A DNA stretch of 64,000 nt from Streptomyces luteolus (GTDB lineage Bacteria > Actinomycetota > Actinomycetes > Streptomycetales > Streptomycetaceae): the NCBI RefSeq assembly GCF_029968015.1, contig NZ_JASCIS010000015.1, positions 62,001 through 126,000 of the forward strand, in the 5' to 3' direction. The notes below the pieces were generated by a model, which made no database searches, was not told the DNA's origin, and saw only the letters and a list, made by a program, of their open reading frames with translations. Made by a program: the position numbers and the translations under genes. The stretch's first letter is position 1. Each line of letters begins with the position of its first letter. Below, piece after piece: positions 18,318 to 26,984 of the stretch.

Positions 18318-20986
18318 TACGCGGTCTCGGCCACGAGGCGCTCGACGGCGGCGATCGCCTCGCCGATGGCCTCCGGGTTCTGGCCTCCGCCCTGGGCGAC
18401 GTCCGGCTTGCCGCCACCGCCGCCGCCGAGGGTCTTCGCGGCAGTACGGACCAGGTCGCCGGCCTTGAGGCCGCGCTCGCGGGCGGCCTCGTTGGTGGCG
18501 ATGACGGTCAGCGGGCGGCCGTTGGCCGTAGTGAACAGCGCGACGACGGCCGGGCGGTCGCCAGGGATGCGGCCGCGCACGTCGAGGACCAGCTTGCGCA
18601 GGTCGTCGGCGCCTGTGCCGTCCGGCACCTGGCCGGTGGCGAGCGCGATACCGCGTACGTCCTTGGCGCCCTGGGCGAGACCGGCGGCGGCCTGCAGGAC
18701 CTTCTCCGCGCGGAACTTCTCGATCTCCTTCTCGGCGTCCTTGAGCTTGCCGAGCATCGTGGAGATCTTCTCCGGCAGTTCCTCGGGACGTCCCTTGACC
18801 AGCTCCTGGAGCTGGGCGACGACCGTGTGCTCCCTGGCGAGGAAGTTGTACGCGTCGACGCCGACGAGGGCCTCGATGCGGCGCACACCCGAGCCGATGG
18901 AGGACTCGCCGAGGAGCTTCACCAGGCCCAGCTGGGCGGTGTTGTGGACGTGCGTACCGCCGCACAGCTCCTTGGAGAAGTCGCCGATGGTGACGACGCG
19001 GACCCGCTCGCCGTACTTCTCGCCGAACTCGGCGATGGCGCCCTGCTTCTTGGCCTCGTCGATGCCCATGACCTCGGCGTGCACGTCGAGTTCGCGGGAG
19101 AGGACCTCGTTGATCTTCTGCTCGACGTCCGTCAGAACCGCGCCGGGCACGGAGTTGGGCGAGCCGAAGTCGAAGCGGAAGCGGCCCGGCGAGTTCTCCG
19201 AACCGGCCTGGGCGGCGGTCGGGCCGAGCGCGTCGCGCAGCGCCTGGTGCGTGAGGTGGGTGGCGCTGTGCGCGCGGGCGATGGCGCGGCGCCGCTTCAC
19301 GTCGATGGTGGCGTAACCGGAGGAGCCGACGGTGACCTCGCCGACCTGGACGGAGCCCTTGTGCACGGAGACTCCCGGCACCGGCTGCTGCACGTCGCGG
19401 ACCTCGATGACGGCGCCGGTGGCGAGCTTGATGCGGCCGGTGTCGGCGAGCTGGCCACCGCCCTCGGCGTAGAACGGGGTGCGGTCGAGGACGACCTCGA
19501 TCTCGTCGCCCTCCACGGCGGCCGGCGAGGGCACGCCGTCGACGAGCAGGCCGACGACGGTCGACTCGCCCTCCGTCGAGGCGTACCCGGTGAAGTCGGT
19601 GGCGCCGGCGTTGTCGGCGATCTCGCGGTACGCGGAGAGGTCGGCGTGACCGGTCTTCTTGGCCTTGGCGTCGGCCTTGGCGCGCTCCCGCTGCTCCTTC
19701 ATCAGGCGCCGGAAGCCCGACTCGTCCACGGAGAGGCCCTGTTCGGCGGCCATCTCCAGGGTGAGGTCGATCGGGAAGCCCCAGGTGTCGTGGAGCAGGA
19801 ACGCCTTGTCGCCGGGGAGGACCGTGTGGCCGGCGGCCTTGGTCTCGGTGACGGCGGTGTCGAGGATGTTCGTGCCGCCCTTGAGGGCCTTGAGGAAGGC
19901 GGCCTCTTCGGCGAGGGCGACGGTCTCGATGCGCTGGGCCTCGGTGGCCAGTTCGGGGTACTGCTGCCCCATGGTCTCGATGACGACGTCGACGAGGTCC
20001 TGGACGACCGGGCCGGTGGCGCCGAGCAGGCGCATGTTGCGGATGGCGCGGCGCATGATGCGGCGCAGCACATAGCCCCGGCCCTCGTTGCCGGGCGTGA
20101 CGCCGTCACCGATGAGCATCACGGACGTACGGATGTGGTCGGAGACGACGCGCAGCGAGACGTCGGAGTCGGCGGCGGCGCCGTAGGCCACACCGGTCAG
20201 CTCGGTGGCCTTGTCGATCACGACACGGGAGGTGTCGATCTCGTACATGTTCTGCACGCCCTGCAGGATCATCGCGAGGCGCTCAAGGCCGAGGCCGGTG
20301 TCGATGTTCTGGCTGGGCAGGTCGCCGAGGATCTCGAAGTCGTCCTTCGAGCTGCCCTCGCCGCGCTCGTACTGCATGAAGACCAGGTTCCAGATCTCCA
20401 CGTACCGCTCGTCGTTGACGGCCGGGCCGCCCTCGACGCCGAACTCGGGGCCGCGGTCGTAGTTGATCTCGGAGCAGGGGCCGCAGGGGCCGGGGACGCC
20501 CATGGACCAGTAGTTGTCCTTCTTCCCGAGGCGCTGGATGCGCTCGGCGGGGACGCCCACCTTCTCGCGCCAGATGGTCTCGGCCTCGTCGTCGTCGAGG
20601 TAGACCGTCACCCACAGGCGCTCGGGGTCGAGGCCGTAACCACCGTCCGCCACGGAGCTGGTGAGCAGCTCCCAGGCGAACTTGATGGCGCCTTCCTTGA
20701 AGTAGTCGCCGAAGGAGAAGTTGCCGCACATCTGGAAGAAGGTGCCGTGCCGCGTGGTCTTGCCGACCTCTTCGATGTCGGGCGTGCGCACGCACTTCTG
20801 CACGCTGGTCGCGCGGTCGAAGGGCGGCTTGACCTCGCCGAGGAAGTACGGCTTGAAGGGCACCATGCCCGCGGGGACGAGGAGCAGCGTCGGGTCGTCG
20901 GCGATCAGCGACGCCGACGGCACGACGGTGTGCCCACGCTCTTCGAAGAAGCGCAGCCAGCGGCGGCGGATTTCAGCCGACTCCAT
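18317..20986 (-). CDS. alaS: Alanyl-tRNA synthetase
   Basis: Charges tRNA-Ala. 889 residues, full length. The editing-domain zinc ligands are present in HSATHLTHQAL and CGGTHVHNTAQL, and the C-terminal C-Ala domain ends with a glycine-rich stretch. The class II core begins MESAEIRRRWLRFFEERGH. It starts at ATG 20986, which shares one base with the stop of the upstream small gene, and is coupled to ruvX downstream. Confidence 0.98.
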   Translation of the reverse strand: MESAEIRRRWLRFFEERGHTVVPSASLIADDPTLLLVPAGMVPFKPYFLGEVKPPFDRATSVQKCVRTPDIEEVGKTTRHGTFFQMCGNFSFGDYFKEGAIKFAWELLTSSVADGGYGLDPERLWVTVYLDDDEAETIWREKVGVPAERIQRLGKKDNYWSMGVPGPCGPCSEINYDRGPEFGVEGGPAVNDERYVEIWNLVFMQYERGEGSSKDDFEILGDLPSQNIDTGLGLERLAMILQGVQNMYEIDTSRVVIDKATELTGVAYGAAADSDVSLRVVSDHIRTSVMLIGDGVTPGNEGRGYVLRRIMRRAIRNMRLLGATGPVVQDLVDVVIETMGQQYPELATEAQRIETVALAEEAAFLKALKGGTNILDTAVTETKAAGHTVLPGDKAFLLHDTWGFPIDLTLEMAAEQGLSVDESGFRRLMKEQRERAKADAKAKKTGHADLSAYREIADNAGATDFTGYASTEGESTVVGLLVDGVPSPAAVEGDEIEVVLDRTPFYAEGGGQLADTGRIKLATGAVIEVRDVQQPVPGVSVHKGSVQVGEVTVGSSGYATIDVKRRRAIARAHSATHLTHQALRDALGPTAAQAGSENSPGRFRFDFGSPNSVPGAVLTDVEQKINEVLSRELDVHAEVMGIDEAKKQGAIAEFGEKYGERVRVVTIGDFSKELCGGTHVHNTAQLGLVKLLGESSIGSGVRRIEALVGVDAYNFLAREHTVVAQLQELVKGRPEELPEKISTMLGKLKDAEKEIEKFRAEKVLQAAAGLAQGAKDVRGIALATGQVPDGTGADDLRKLVLDVRGRIPGDRPAVVALFTTANGRPLTVIATNEAARERGLKAGDLVRTAAKTLGGGGGGKPDVAQGGGQNPEAIGEAIAAVERLVAETA

Positions 20987-21306
20987 CAGTGGTCCTCATT
21001 CCGGTTGTACGAGTACTTCGTGTGGTTGTGGTTCTCGATCGCCACGATCCGTGCCTGCGGCGGGAGTTGGGGGAGCTCCGGGGCGTTCAGGCCCAGGGCG
21101 TCGTCCAGTTCGGCCTCGCGCTGGACCATGCCGTCGCGGACGTCGAGCGCGAAGTCCTTGAGGCGGTAGCCGGCGTCGATCGCCTTGTTCGCGGCCTGGG
21201 CCGCGAGGCTTTCGGGGGTCAGCTGCTTGAGCTTGCGGTTGACCTTGGTGGTGGCCCACACACCGGCGGCTGCGCCTGCGGTGAACCAGAACGTACGGCG
21301 GAACAT
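20986..21306 (-). CDS. Small conserved actinobacterial protein upstream of alaS (DUF6167-like)
   Basis: 106 residues starting MFRRTFWFTAGAAAGVWATTKV, with a short hydrophobic N-terminal segment (about residues 5-20), a helical middle and a polar tail rich in His and Asn (ENHNHTKYSYNRNEDH). The function is unknown. The stop shares one base with the alaS ATG, and the start is 8 bp from the stop of the DUF948 gene, so the three genes form one unit. Confidence 0.8.
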   Translation of the reverse strand: MFRRTFWFTAGAAAGVWATTKVNRKLKQLTPESLAAQAANKAIDAGYRLKDFALDVRDGMVQREAELDDALGLNAPELPQLPPQARIVAIENHNHTKYSYNRNEDH

Positions 21307-21314
21307 CGGCGGCC

Positions 21315-21779
21315 TCAGTCCTTCTTGCTCCGGTTGCCCCAGCTACTCCTGCCCCGGCGGGAGGAAGGCACCGTTCGCCCCACGATCACGGTACGTCTGG
21401 AGCTCTTCGCGGGCACGTCATTTGCCTCGGGGGCTCCCTTGCGGCCGATGGCCCGGCGCACTCCGTACCCGAAGGCGGCGACCTTGACCAAGGGGCCGCC
21501 GAACGTCGACGCGACGGTGGTCGACAGGGCCGAGGCGTTGGAGGTGACTTCCTGGACGTCCGTGGCGATGGCGTCGACGCGGTCGAGCTGGGTCTGCGCG
21601 GAGCGGACCGTCGCGGACGCGTCCGCGAGCAGCGGTACGGCCTGTTCGGTCACATCCGCGACAAGCTTGGTGGTCGCCTTGAGCGTCTGGGCCAGTCTCA
21701 CCAGGGCGACGGCGAGGAAGGAGACCAGGATCGCCCAGAACACCGCCACCAGGATGCCGGCCACCTCACCACCGGTCAC
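21315..21779 (-). CDS. DUF948 membrane protein
   Basis: 154 residues from a GTG start. One transmembrane helix (about residues 5-28) is followed by an amphipathic region with Val, Ala, Leu and Thr repeats and a basic C-terminal tail. This fits DUF948, a family with similarity to methyl-accepting coiled coils. No enzymatic motif is seen. It is the first gene of the leftward DUF948-DUF6167-alaS unit. Confidence 0.8.
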   Translation of the reverse strand: MTGGEVAGILVAVFWAILVSFLAVALVRLAQTLKATTKLVADVTEQAVPLLADASATVRSAQTQLDRVDAIATDVQEVTSNASALSTTVASTFGGPLVKVAAFGYGVRRAIGRKGAPEANDVPAKSSRRTVIVGRTVPSSRRGRSSWGNRSKKD

Positions 21780-21906
21780 TGCGCACCGCTCCCTGGATCA
21801 TTGGGGTCTAAGGGGTCTTCGAAAGTCGTCGTCCGACCTTATCGCGCCGGGCCCCACGCTCCGTACGCCTGTGGATAACTCCGGACGCAGCCACTTCGGG
21901 ACTGCG

Positions 21907-21982
21907 CCGTCGCCGTTGATTGGGGCCGTCGCCGTTGGTTGGGCCCGTCGCCGTTGCTTGGGGCCGTCGACACCGCTTCGGG
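21907..21982. repeat. 19-bp tandem repeat (3 close copies plus 1 degenerate)
   Basis: Units start at 21907, 21926 and 21945 (ccgtcgccgttg.ttggg.), and a degenerate fourth starts at 21964. They lie between the DUF948 start and the rpsD terminator. Confidence 0.85.
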
Positions 21983-21995
21983 CCGTACGTGCGAA

Positions 21996-22040
21996 GGCCC
22001 GCCGCTCCCTCCGCCGGGAAGGGCGGGGATGCGGCGGGCC
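21996..22040 (-). terminator. Terminator-like hairpin after rpsD
   Basis: Perfect 10-bp arms at 21996-22005 and 22031-22040, 30 bp beyond the rpsD stop. The 25-base loop can itself pair in part. Only a weak U-stretch follows. Confidence 0.65.
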
Positions 22041-22069
22041 GTGCGCGCTGGGTCGCTACGCCTGCTGGA

Positions 22070-22684
22070 TCAGCGGGCGTAGTACTCGACGACGAGCTGC
22101 TCGTCGCAGATGACCGGGATCTCCTTGCGGTTCGGGTCGCGGTCCAGGCGGAAGGCCAGGGCCTTCAGGTTGACCTGGAGGTAGCGCGGGGTCTCACCCT
22201 CGGTGTCGTAGCCACCCTCGCGCGCGACCTGGAAGGGGACCTTCGAGCGGGAGCGCTCGCGCACGGTCACGACGTCGTCGGGACGGACGCGGAAGGACGG
22301 CTTGTCGACCTTCTTGCCGTTGACCTCGATGTGGCCGTGGACGACCATCTGGCGGGCCTGGTAGATGGTGCGGGCGATGCCCGAACGCAGGACCAGGGCG
22401 TCGAGGCGACGCTCGAGCTCGATGACCAGGGCCTCACCGGTCTTGCCCTGGGTCTTGGCGGCACGCTCGTAGGCGCGGACGAGCTGACGCTCGGACACGT
22501 CGTACTGCGCGCGCAGACGCTGCTTCTCGAGCAGACGGACCTTGTAGTCCGAGTTCTGCTTGCGGCCACGGCCGTGCTCGCCCGGCGGGTACGGACGGGC
22601 CTCGAAGTACTTGACGGCCTTCGGCGTCAGGGCAATGCCGAGCGCACGAGACTTCTTGACCTTGGGACGCGACTGGTTAGGCAC
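22070..22684 (-). CDS. rpsD: 30S ribosomal protein S4, zinc-free form
   Basis: Primary 16S rRNA-binding protein. 204 residues with the S4 RNA-binding domain near residues 95-160. The N-terminus (MPNQSRPKVKKSRALGIALT) lacks the cysteine zinc knuckle found in many S4 proteins, so this is the C-minus form. The GTG at 22684 follows GGAGG by 10 nt. The gene stands alone here rather than in an rpsM-rpsK-rpsD-rpoA operon. An iron-box sequence lies 24 bp upstream of its start and could affect it as well as the divergent gene. Confidence 0.96.
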   Translation of the reverse strand: MPNQSRPKVKKSRALGIALTPKAVKYFEARPYPPGEHGRGRKQNSDYKVRLLEKQRLRAQYDVSERQLVRAYERAAKTQGKTGEALVIELERRLDALVLRSGIARTIYQARQMVVHGHIEVNGKKVDKPSFRVRPDDVVTVRERSRSKVPFQVAREGGYDTEGETPRYLQVNLKALAFRLDRDPNRKEIPVICDEQLVVEYYAR

Positions 22685-22707
22685 GTTCTCCAGACCTCCG
22701 AAATAGG

Positions 22708-22726
22708 TTAGGTTAGGCTCACCTTA
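22708..22726. promoter_or_regulatory. Iron box (DmdR1/IdeR-type operator)
   Basis: The 19 bases match the published Streptomyces iron-box consensus TTAGGTTAGGCTCACCTAA at 18 positions, differing only at position 18. It ends 14 bp before the ATG of the DUF2470 gene and lies between two divergent starts. DmdR1 normally represses when iron is plentiful. Confidence 0.85.
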
Positions 22727-22740
22727 CTAAGGGAGATCGC

Positions 22741-23565
22741 ATGTCTCGCCGTGGGAACACCAGTCACGTCACGGACAGCACAGAGAAAACCGACGCCGAC
22801 TCAAGGGGCATCGATATGACGGAGGTCCGATCAGATCGTGGTCAGCCGCGTCCCAGCGGGCTTGAAACCATCCGGATGCCGTCAGCAGCCGAACGCACAC
22901 GAACTCTCGTACAGAGTACATGCTCCGGAGTGCTGCTCTCCCCGGGGGTGCACGGGGCCCTGCCCGACCACCTGGTCGCGGACGAGCGCACGGTCGGGCC
23001 CGACGGCGACGTCTACCTGGTCTTCCCGGCCGACTCCCCCGTCGTACGGGCCGCGACGCACGCGCAGGACGACGAGCTGCCCGCCGTGCTTGAGATCACG
23101 GACGTCGCTCCGGTCTCCGTCCCCCACCGTATCCGGGGCCGCGCCTGGATCTCCGGCTGGCTGACCCGGGCGCCGGACCTCGCAGAGCCGGGGCGGATGA
23201 CGCTGCGCCTGGAGGTCGGCGAGACCTCGGTGGACGATCTGTGGGGCGCCGAGAGCGTGGAGCCGGAGGACTTCGCGCGGGCGGTCGCGGACCCGCTGGC
23301 GCCGTACGAGGCGGAGCTGCTGCAGCATCTGCACGCTGCCCACGAGGACCAGGTGCAGCTGCTGACCGCGCTGCTCGGACACCGCTCCTCGCTGCCGGGG
23401 CGCGCGGTGCCGGTGGCCCTGGACCGGTGCGGGCTGCGGGTGCGGTTCGTCGGGGAGCGGGACGCGGCGACGTTCGACGCGCGCTTCGACTTTCCCGAGC
23501 CGGTACGGGACGTGGTCGGTCTTCGGCGCGCGATGCACCGGCTCTTCGAGGCCGCCGCGCAGTGA
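22741..23565 (+). CDS. DUF2470 family protein, probably iron-regulated
   Basis: 274 residues. The C-terminal part (about residues 180-272) resembles DUF2470, the domain found at the end of HugZ-type haem-utilisation proteins, including the ADPLAPYEAELLQHLHAAH helix and the FPEPVRDVVGLRRAMHRLF ending. The N-terminal part is beta-rich, as in pyridoxamine-oxidase-like split-barrel proteins, but I cannot confirm that fold. The ATG at 22741 has GGGAG 5-6 nt upstream. With an iron box just before it, a role in haem or iron handling is a reasonable inference. Confidence 0.8.
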   Translation: MSRRGNTSHVTDSTEKTDADSRGIDMTEVRSDRGQPRPSGLETIRMPSAAERTRTLVQSTCSGVLLSPGVHGALPDHLVADERTVGPDGDVYLVFPADSPVVRAATHAQDDELPAVLEITDVAPVSVPHRIRGRAWISGWLTRAPDLAEPGRMTLRLEVGETSVDDLWGAESVEPEDFARAVADPLAPYEAELLQHLHAAHEDQVQLLTALLGHRSSLPGRAVPVALDRCGLRVRFVGERDAATFDARFDFPEPVRDVVGLRRAMHRLFEAAAQ

Positions 23566-23653
23566 ACTCCCCTTCCCCGGCCGTTAGGGCCCATCTCCTT
23601 CCCCGGCGGCCAGGGCCCGTCTCCCCGATCTTCGCGGACCAGGCCGCGGGGCC

Positions 23654-24427
23654 CTAGCCGGGGCAGGTGGACAGCATGTTCCGCAGCGAGCGCTTCTCCG
23701 GCTCGGTGACCGTGAGCCGGTATCTGGCCTTGATCGCGGTCCAGCGTCGCGCGTACTCACAGCGGTACGCCCGCCGCGGCTGCCACTTGTCGGGGGTCTT
23801 GCTGCTCTTGTCGGCGTTGGCCTGTTTGTCGACGGCCAGCAGGACGTCGAGGTCGTTCGCGTAGTTCAGGCGCTGCCGCGGGGTCCAGGCCCACGCGCCG
23901 GCCCGCCAGGCGGCGCCGAGCGCGACGACGTGGTCGGTCTCGATCCGCGACGCCCTGCGGTAGTGGTACGGCAGCTGTTTTCCGGTGTACGGATCGTCGA
24001 GCGTGCCGGAGAGCACCACGCACGGGTTCCGGTCGCCTTCGCGCAGCTCCTTCAGATCGCGGCGGAGCACGTCGTCCCGGGTGTCACAGCCGTTGCGCCC
24101 GCCCGGCACGTCCACCTCGTCGGACCAGGTCGCGCCGAACTCCGCGCGCCGGTACGTCTGCCAGTTCCTGCCCCGGGCGACGTCGAGCCGGGCCAGTTGA
24201 TCGCGGGCGGTGGCGGCGGTGGGCGGGAAGCCCTGTGCGTTCCGTTCCGGCGTGGGCGGCAGGCTGTTGGGTCTCGGGGCGGGCCGGGTGCCGTTCGGGG
24301 TGCCGGCCTGTGCGGACGGCTCGTTGAACCGGGAGTCGGCGCGCTCCACCTGCAGCGGTGTGCAGGCCGCGGCCAGCGCGGCCACGGCGAGCAGGGCGGC
24401 GACCGGTCCGGTTGCGCGTGCTCGCAT
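23654..24427 (-). CDS. Secreted HNH-family nuclease lipoprotein
   Basis: 257 residues. The N-terminus is a lipoprotein signal with the lipobox LAAAC at about residues 18-22. After a Pro-rich linker comes a domain like the GmrSD C-terminal / DUF1524 HNH nucleases, with the core IETDHVVAL (catalytic His) and a later Asn/Lys-rich LLAVDKQANADKSSKTPDKW. Such proteins are common outside the membrane in Streptomyces and may degrade extracellular nucleic acids. The ATG at 24427 is 26 bp downstream of rarA. Confidence 0.82.
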   Translation of the reverse strand: MRARATGPVAALLAVAALAAACTPLQVERADSRFNEPSAQAGTPNGTRPAPRPNSLPPTPERNAQGFPPTAATARDQLARLDVARGRNWQTYRRAEFGATWSDEVDVPGGRNGCDTRDDVLRRDLKELREGDRNPCVVLSGTLDDPYTGKQLPYHYRRASRIETDHVVALGAAWRAGAWAWTPRQRLNYANDLDVLLAVDKQANADKSSKTPDKWQPRRAYRCEYARRWTAIKARYRLTVTEPEKRSLRNMLSTCPG

Positions 24428-24453
24428 GGGCCGAGCGTAGGCCGGGGTCCGGG

Positions 24454-25935
24454 CTACTGCGCGTCGGCTGATTCCTCGGTTCCGGCCTTGGACTGGGCGT
24501 GGGGCTCGGCCTGGGGCTCGGCCTTGCCCGGCGACTCCTCCGGGCCCTTCTTCGGGCCCTTCTTCGGGGCCGGTCTCTCGGTCCGGGTCTCACCGCGCAG
24601 GCGCTCGCGGACCCGGTCGGCCACATCCGCGTACCGCGCCTCCGCGCCGTACCGCGTCGGTTGGTAGTAGCGCCTGCCGTGGATGGCGTCCGGGGCGTAC
24701 TGCTGGGCCGCGATGCCGCCCGGGACGTCGTGCGGATACACGTACCCCTGTGCGTGACCGAGTTTGGCCGCTCCCTTGTAGTGGCCGTCGCGCAGGTGCG
24801 GCGGGACGGGGCCGGCCAGTCCCTTGCGTACGTCTTCGAGGGCCGCGCCGATCGCGGTCGTCGCGGCGTTGGACTTCGGGGCGAGGGCCAGGGCGATCGT
24901 GGCGTGGCTCAGGGTCAGCGCGGCCTCGGGGAAACCGATCATGGCTACGGCCTGGGCGGCGGCGACCGCGGTCGGCAACGCCGTGGGGTCGGCGAGGCCG
25001 ATGTCCTCCGAGGCGGAGATCATCAGGCGGCGGGCGATGAACCGGGGGTCCTCGCCCGCCTCGATCATCCGGGCCAGGTAGTGCAGTGCCGCGTCCACGT
25101 CCGAACCTCGGATGGACTTGATCAGGGCGCTCGCCACGTCGTAGTGCTGGTCGCCGTCCCGGTCGTACTTCACCGCCGCGCGGTCGACCGACTCCTCCAG
25201 GGTCTGCAGCGTGATCTCCTGCTCGCCCTTGGACAGCGCCGAGCCGGCCCCGGCCTCCAGGGCGGTCAGGGCGCGGCGGGCGTCGCCGCCGGCGATCCGC
25301 AGGAGGTGCGCCTCGGCGTCGGCCGGCAGCGTGACCGCGCCGCCGAGACCGCGCTCCTCCGCTATGGCGCGGTGCTGCAGCGCGCGCAGGTCGTCGTCCG
25401 TGAGGGGTTCGAGCGTGAGGAGGAGCGAGCGGGAGAGGAGCGGGGAGATCACCGAGAAGTACGGGTTCTCCGTCGTCGCCGCGATGAGCGTGACCCAGCG
25501 GTTCTCCACGGCGGGCAGCAGGGAGTCCTGCTGGGCCTTGCTGAAGCGGTGGATCTCGTCGAGGAAGAGGACGGTCTCCTTGCCGAAGCCGCCGGTGGCA
25601 CGGCGGGCGCCGTCGATCACGGCGCGCACTTCCTTGACGCCCGCGGTGATCGCGGAGAGCTCCACGAAGCGCTTGTTCGTCGCTTTCGAGACGACGTAGG
25701 CGAGCGTCGTCTTGCCCGTGCCCGGCGGGCCCCACAGGATCACCGACGAAGGTCCGGCCGGGCCTCCACCGCCCTCGCCGACGAGTCTGCGCAGCGGCGA
25801 GCCGGGCTTCAACAGGTGCTGCTGCCCCACGACTTCGTCGAGCGTGCGCGGGCGCATGCGCACGGCCAGGGGGCTGCTCGCCGGGTCCTTCTCCTGGCGT
25901 TCTTCGGCTGCGGCGGTAAAGAGGTCTGGCTCCAC
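24454..25935 (-). CDS. rarA: Replication-associated recombination protein A (RarA/MgsA)
   Basis: Clamp-loader-like AAA+ ATPase acting at stalled replication forks. 493 residues from a GTG start. Walker A is GPPGTGKTT and Walker B is VLFLDEIHRF. Sensor 1 ATTENPYF and the C-terminal MgsA domain (HYDVASALIKSIRGSD) are present. The last ~50 residues form a Glu/Lys/Pro-rich tail with repeated Pro-Lys-Lys-Gly and Gln-Ala-Glu units, longer than in E. coli and probably disordered. Confidence 0.94.
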   Translation of the reverse strand: MEPDLFTAAAEERQEKDPASSPLAVRMRPRTLDEVVGQQHLLKPGSPLRRLVGEGGGGPAGPSSVILWGPPGTGKTTLAYVVSKATNKRFVELSAITAGVKEVRAVIDGARRATGGFGKETVLFLDEIHRFSKAQQDSLLPAVENRWVTLIAATTENPYFSVISPLLSRSLLLTLEPLTDDDLRALQHRAIAEERGLGGAVTLPADAEAHLLRIAGGDARRALTALEAGAGSALSKGEQEITLQTLEESVDRAAVKYDRDGDQHYDVASALIKSIRGSDVDAALHYLARMIEAGEDPRFIARRLMISASEDIGLADPTALPTAVAAAQAVAMIGFPEAALTLSHATIALALAPKSNAATTAIGAALEDVRKGLAGPVPPHLRDGHYKGAAKLGHAQGYVYPHDVPGGIAAQQYAPDAIHGRRYYQPTRYGAEARYADVADRVRERLRGETRTERPAPKKGPKKGPEESPGKAEPQAEPHAQSKAGTEESADAQ

Positions 25936-26014
25936 GTGAACGACCCTATGTCACCCCACTGACAACGCTCCCCGCGCAGTCGTCGGCCGAAGGAGATCCC
26001 CGTTCAGCCAGCCA

Positions 26015-26656
26015 TCAGCTGGTCCAGAAGTCCCACCAGCGGGTCAGGATCAGCATGCCGATGATCCCGACGTGCAGCACCGGCAGGACCCAGGTGAACT
26101 CGTCGAAGAACGTCCGCAGCCCGCTCGGCGCCGGCAGCATCCCGTGCCGGACGTTGTGCCCGGTCACGTACCAGAACATGACGATGGTGGCGACCCACGC
26201 GAGGCAGCACCACAGGCACAGCGCGTTGATGTTGTACAGCGACTGGTACATCAGCCAGGTGCAGAAAGCGACGCCGAACAGCATCCCGGCGTTCAGCGTC
26301 AGCCAGTACCACCGCGGGAACCGCGCCCGGGCGAGCAGGCTCATGCCGACGCACACCACGATCCCGTACGTCACGAGACCCAGCATCGGGTTGGGGAAGC
26401 CGAAGACCGACGCCTGCTCGCTCTCCATGATCGAGCCGCAGGACACCACCGGGTTGAGGCTGCAGCCGGGCGTGAAGTTCGGGTCCTCGAGGAGCTTGAA
26501 CTTGTCGAGCGTGATGACCCAGGCCGCGAGCACACCGGCGGCCCCGGTGATCACCAGCAGCAGCGCCAAACCACGGCTGCCGCCTACAGAACGGGGAGCG
26601 TCCGCCTGCTCCCGACCGTCCGGGCCGCCGTCCTTCGCAGACATCGTTTCGCTCAT
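26015..26656 (-). CDS. Vitamin K epoxide reductase (VKOR) family protein
   Basis: Bacterial VKOR proteins reoxidise a DsbA-like partner using quinone, making disulfides in exported proteins. 213 residues from the ATG at 26656. Five or so hydrophobic helices. The quinone-side active motif is CLWC (Cys147-Cys150) and the loop pair is Cys65 and Cys73 in PGCSLNPVVSC. No thioredoxin or DsbA domain is fused and none is adjacent, so its partner is encoded elsewhere. The open frame continues 17 codons upstream, and that start cannot be excluded. Confidence 0.9.
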   Translation of the reverse strand: MSETMSAKDGGPDGREQADAPRSVGGSRGLALLLVITGAAGVLAAWVITLDKFKLLEDPNFTPGCSLNPVVSCGSIMESEQASVFGFPNPMLGLVTYGIVVCVGMSLLARARFPRWYWLTLNAGMLFGVAFCTWLMYQSLYNINALCLWCCLAWVATIVMFWYVTGHNVRHGMLPAPSGLRTFFDEFTWVLPVLHVGIIGMLILTRWWDFWTS

Positions 26657-26792
26657 CACGCCGTTTCCGTCGCTAGTGGTGGGGGGCTTACAGGACCGGT
26701 GAGTCACAGGCGCCCACAGACACGCTCATTGTGCCGCACGAGGCTGTGCGTCCACCGTTCGATGGACATAAGGATGGACAGATGGACAGAAG

Positions 26793-26842
26793 GAAGGGCG
26801 CCTCCGCAGGAAGGGCGCCTCCGCAAGAAGGGCGCCTCCGCC
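26793..26842. repeat. 17-bp tandem repeat (3 copies)
   Basis: Units gaagggcgcctccgca. start at 26793, 26810 and 26827, between the VKOR start and the hisS terminator. A short gatggaca repeat lies just before. Confidence 0.85.
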
Positions 26843-26935
26843 TCGTCCGGGGCCGTCGAAGCCCTACGGATCCGCGGCCGTCGAAGTCACCCGAGTCCCA
26901 TCCGTGGGGGCAGCGGAACGCACCCCGGCAACGGC

Positions 26936-26971
26936 GAGGGCCCCGGGTGCCGTTCCGCACCCGGGGCCCTC
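26936..26971 (-). terminator. Terminator-like hairpin after hisS
   Basis: Perfect 15-bp arms (26936-26950 and 26957-26971) around a 6-base loop, 13 bp beyond the hisS stop, without a U-run. Confidence 0.8.
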
Positions 26972-26984
26972 AACTCCGTACGCC

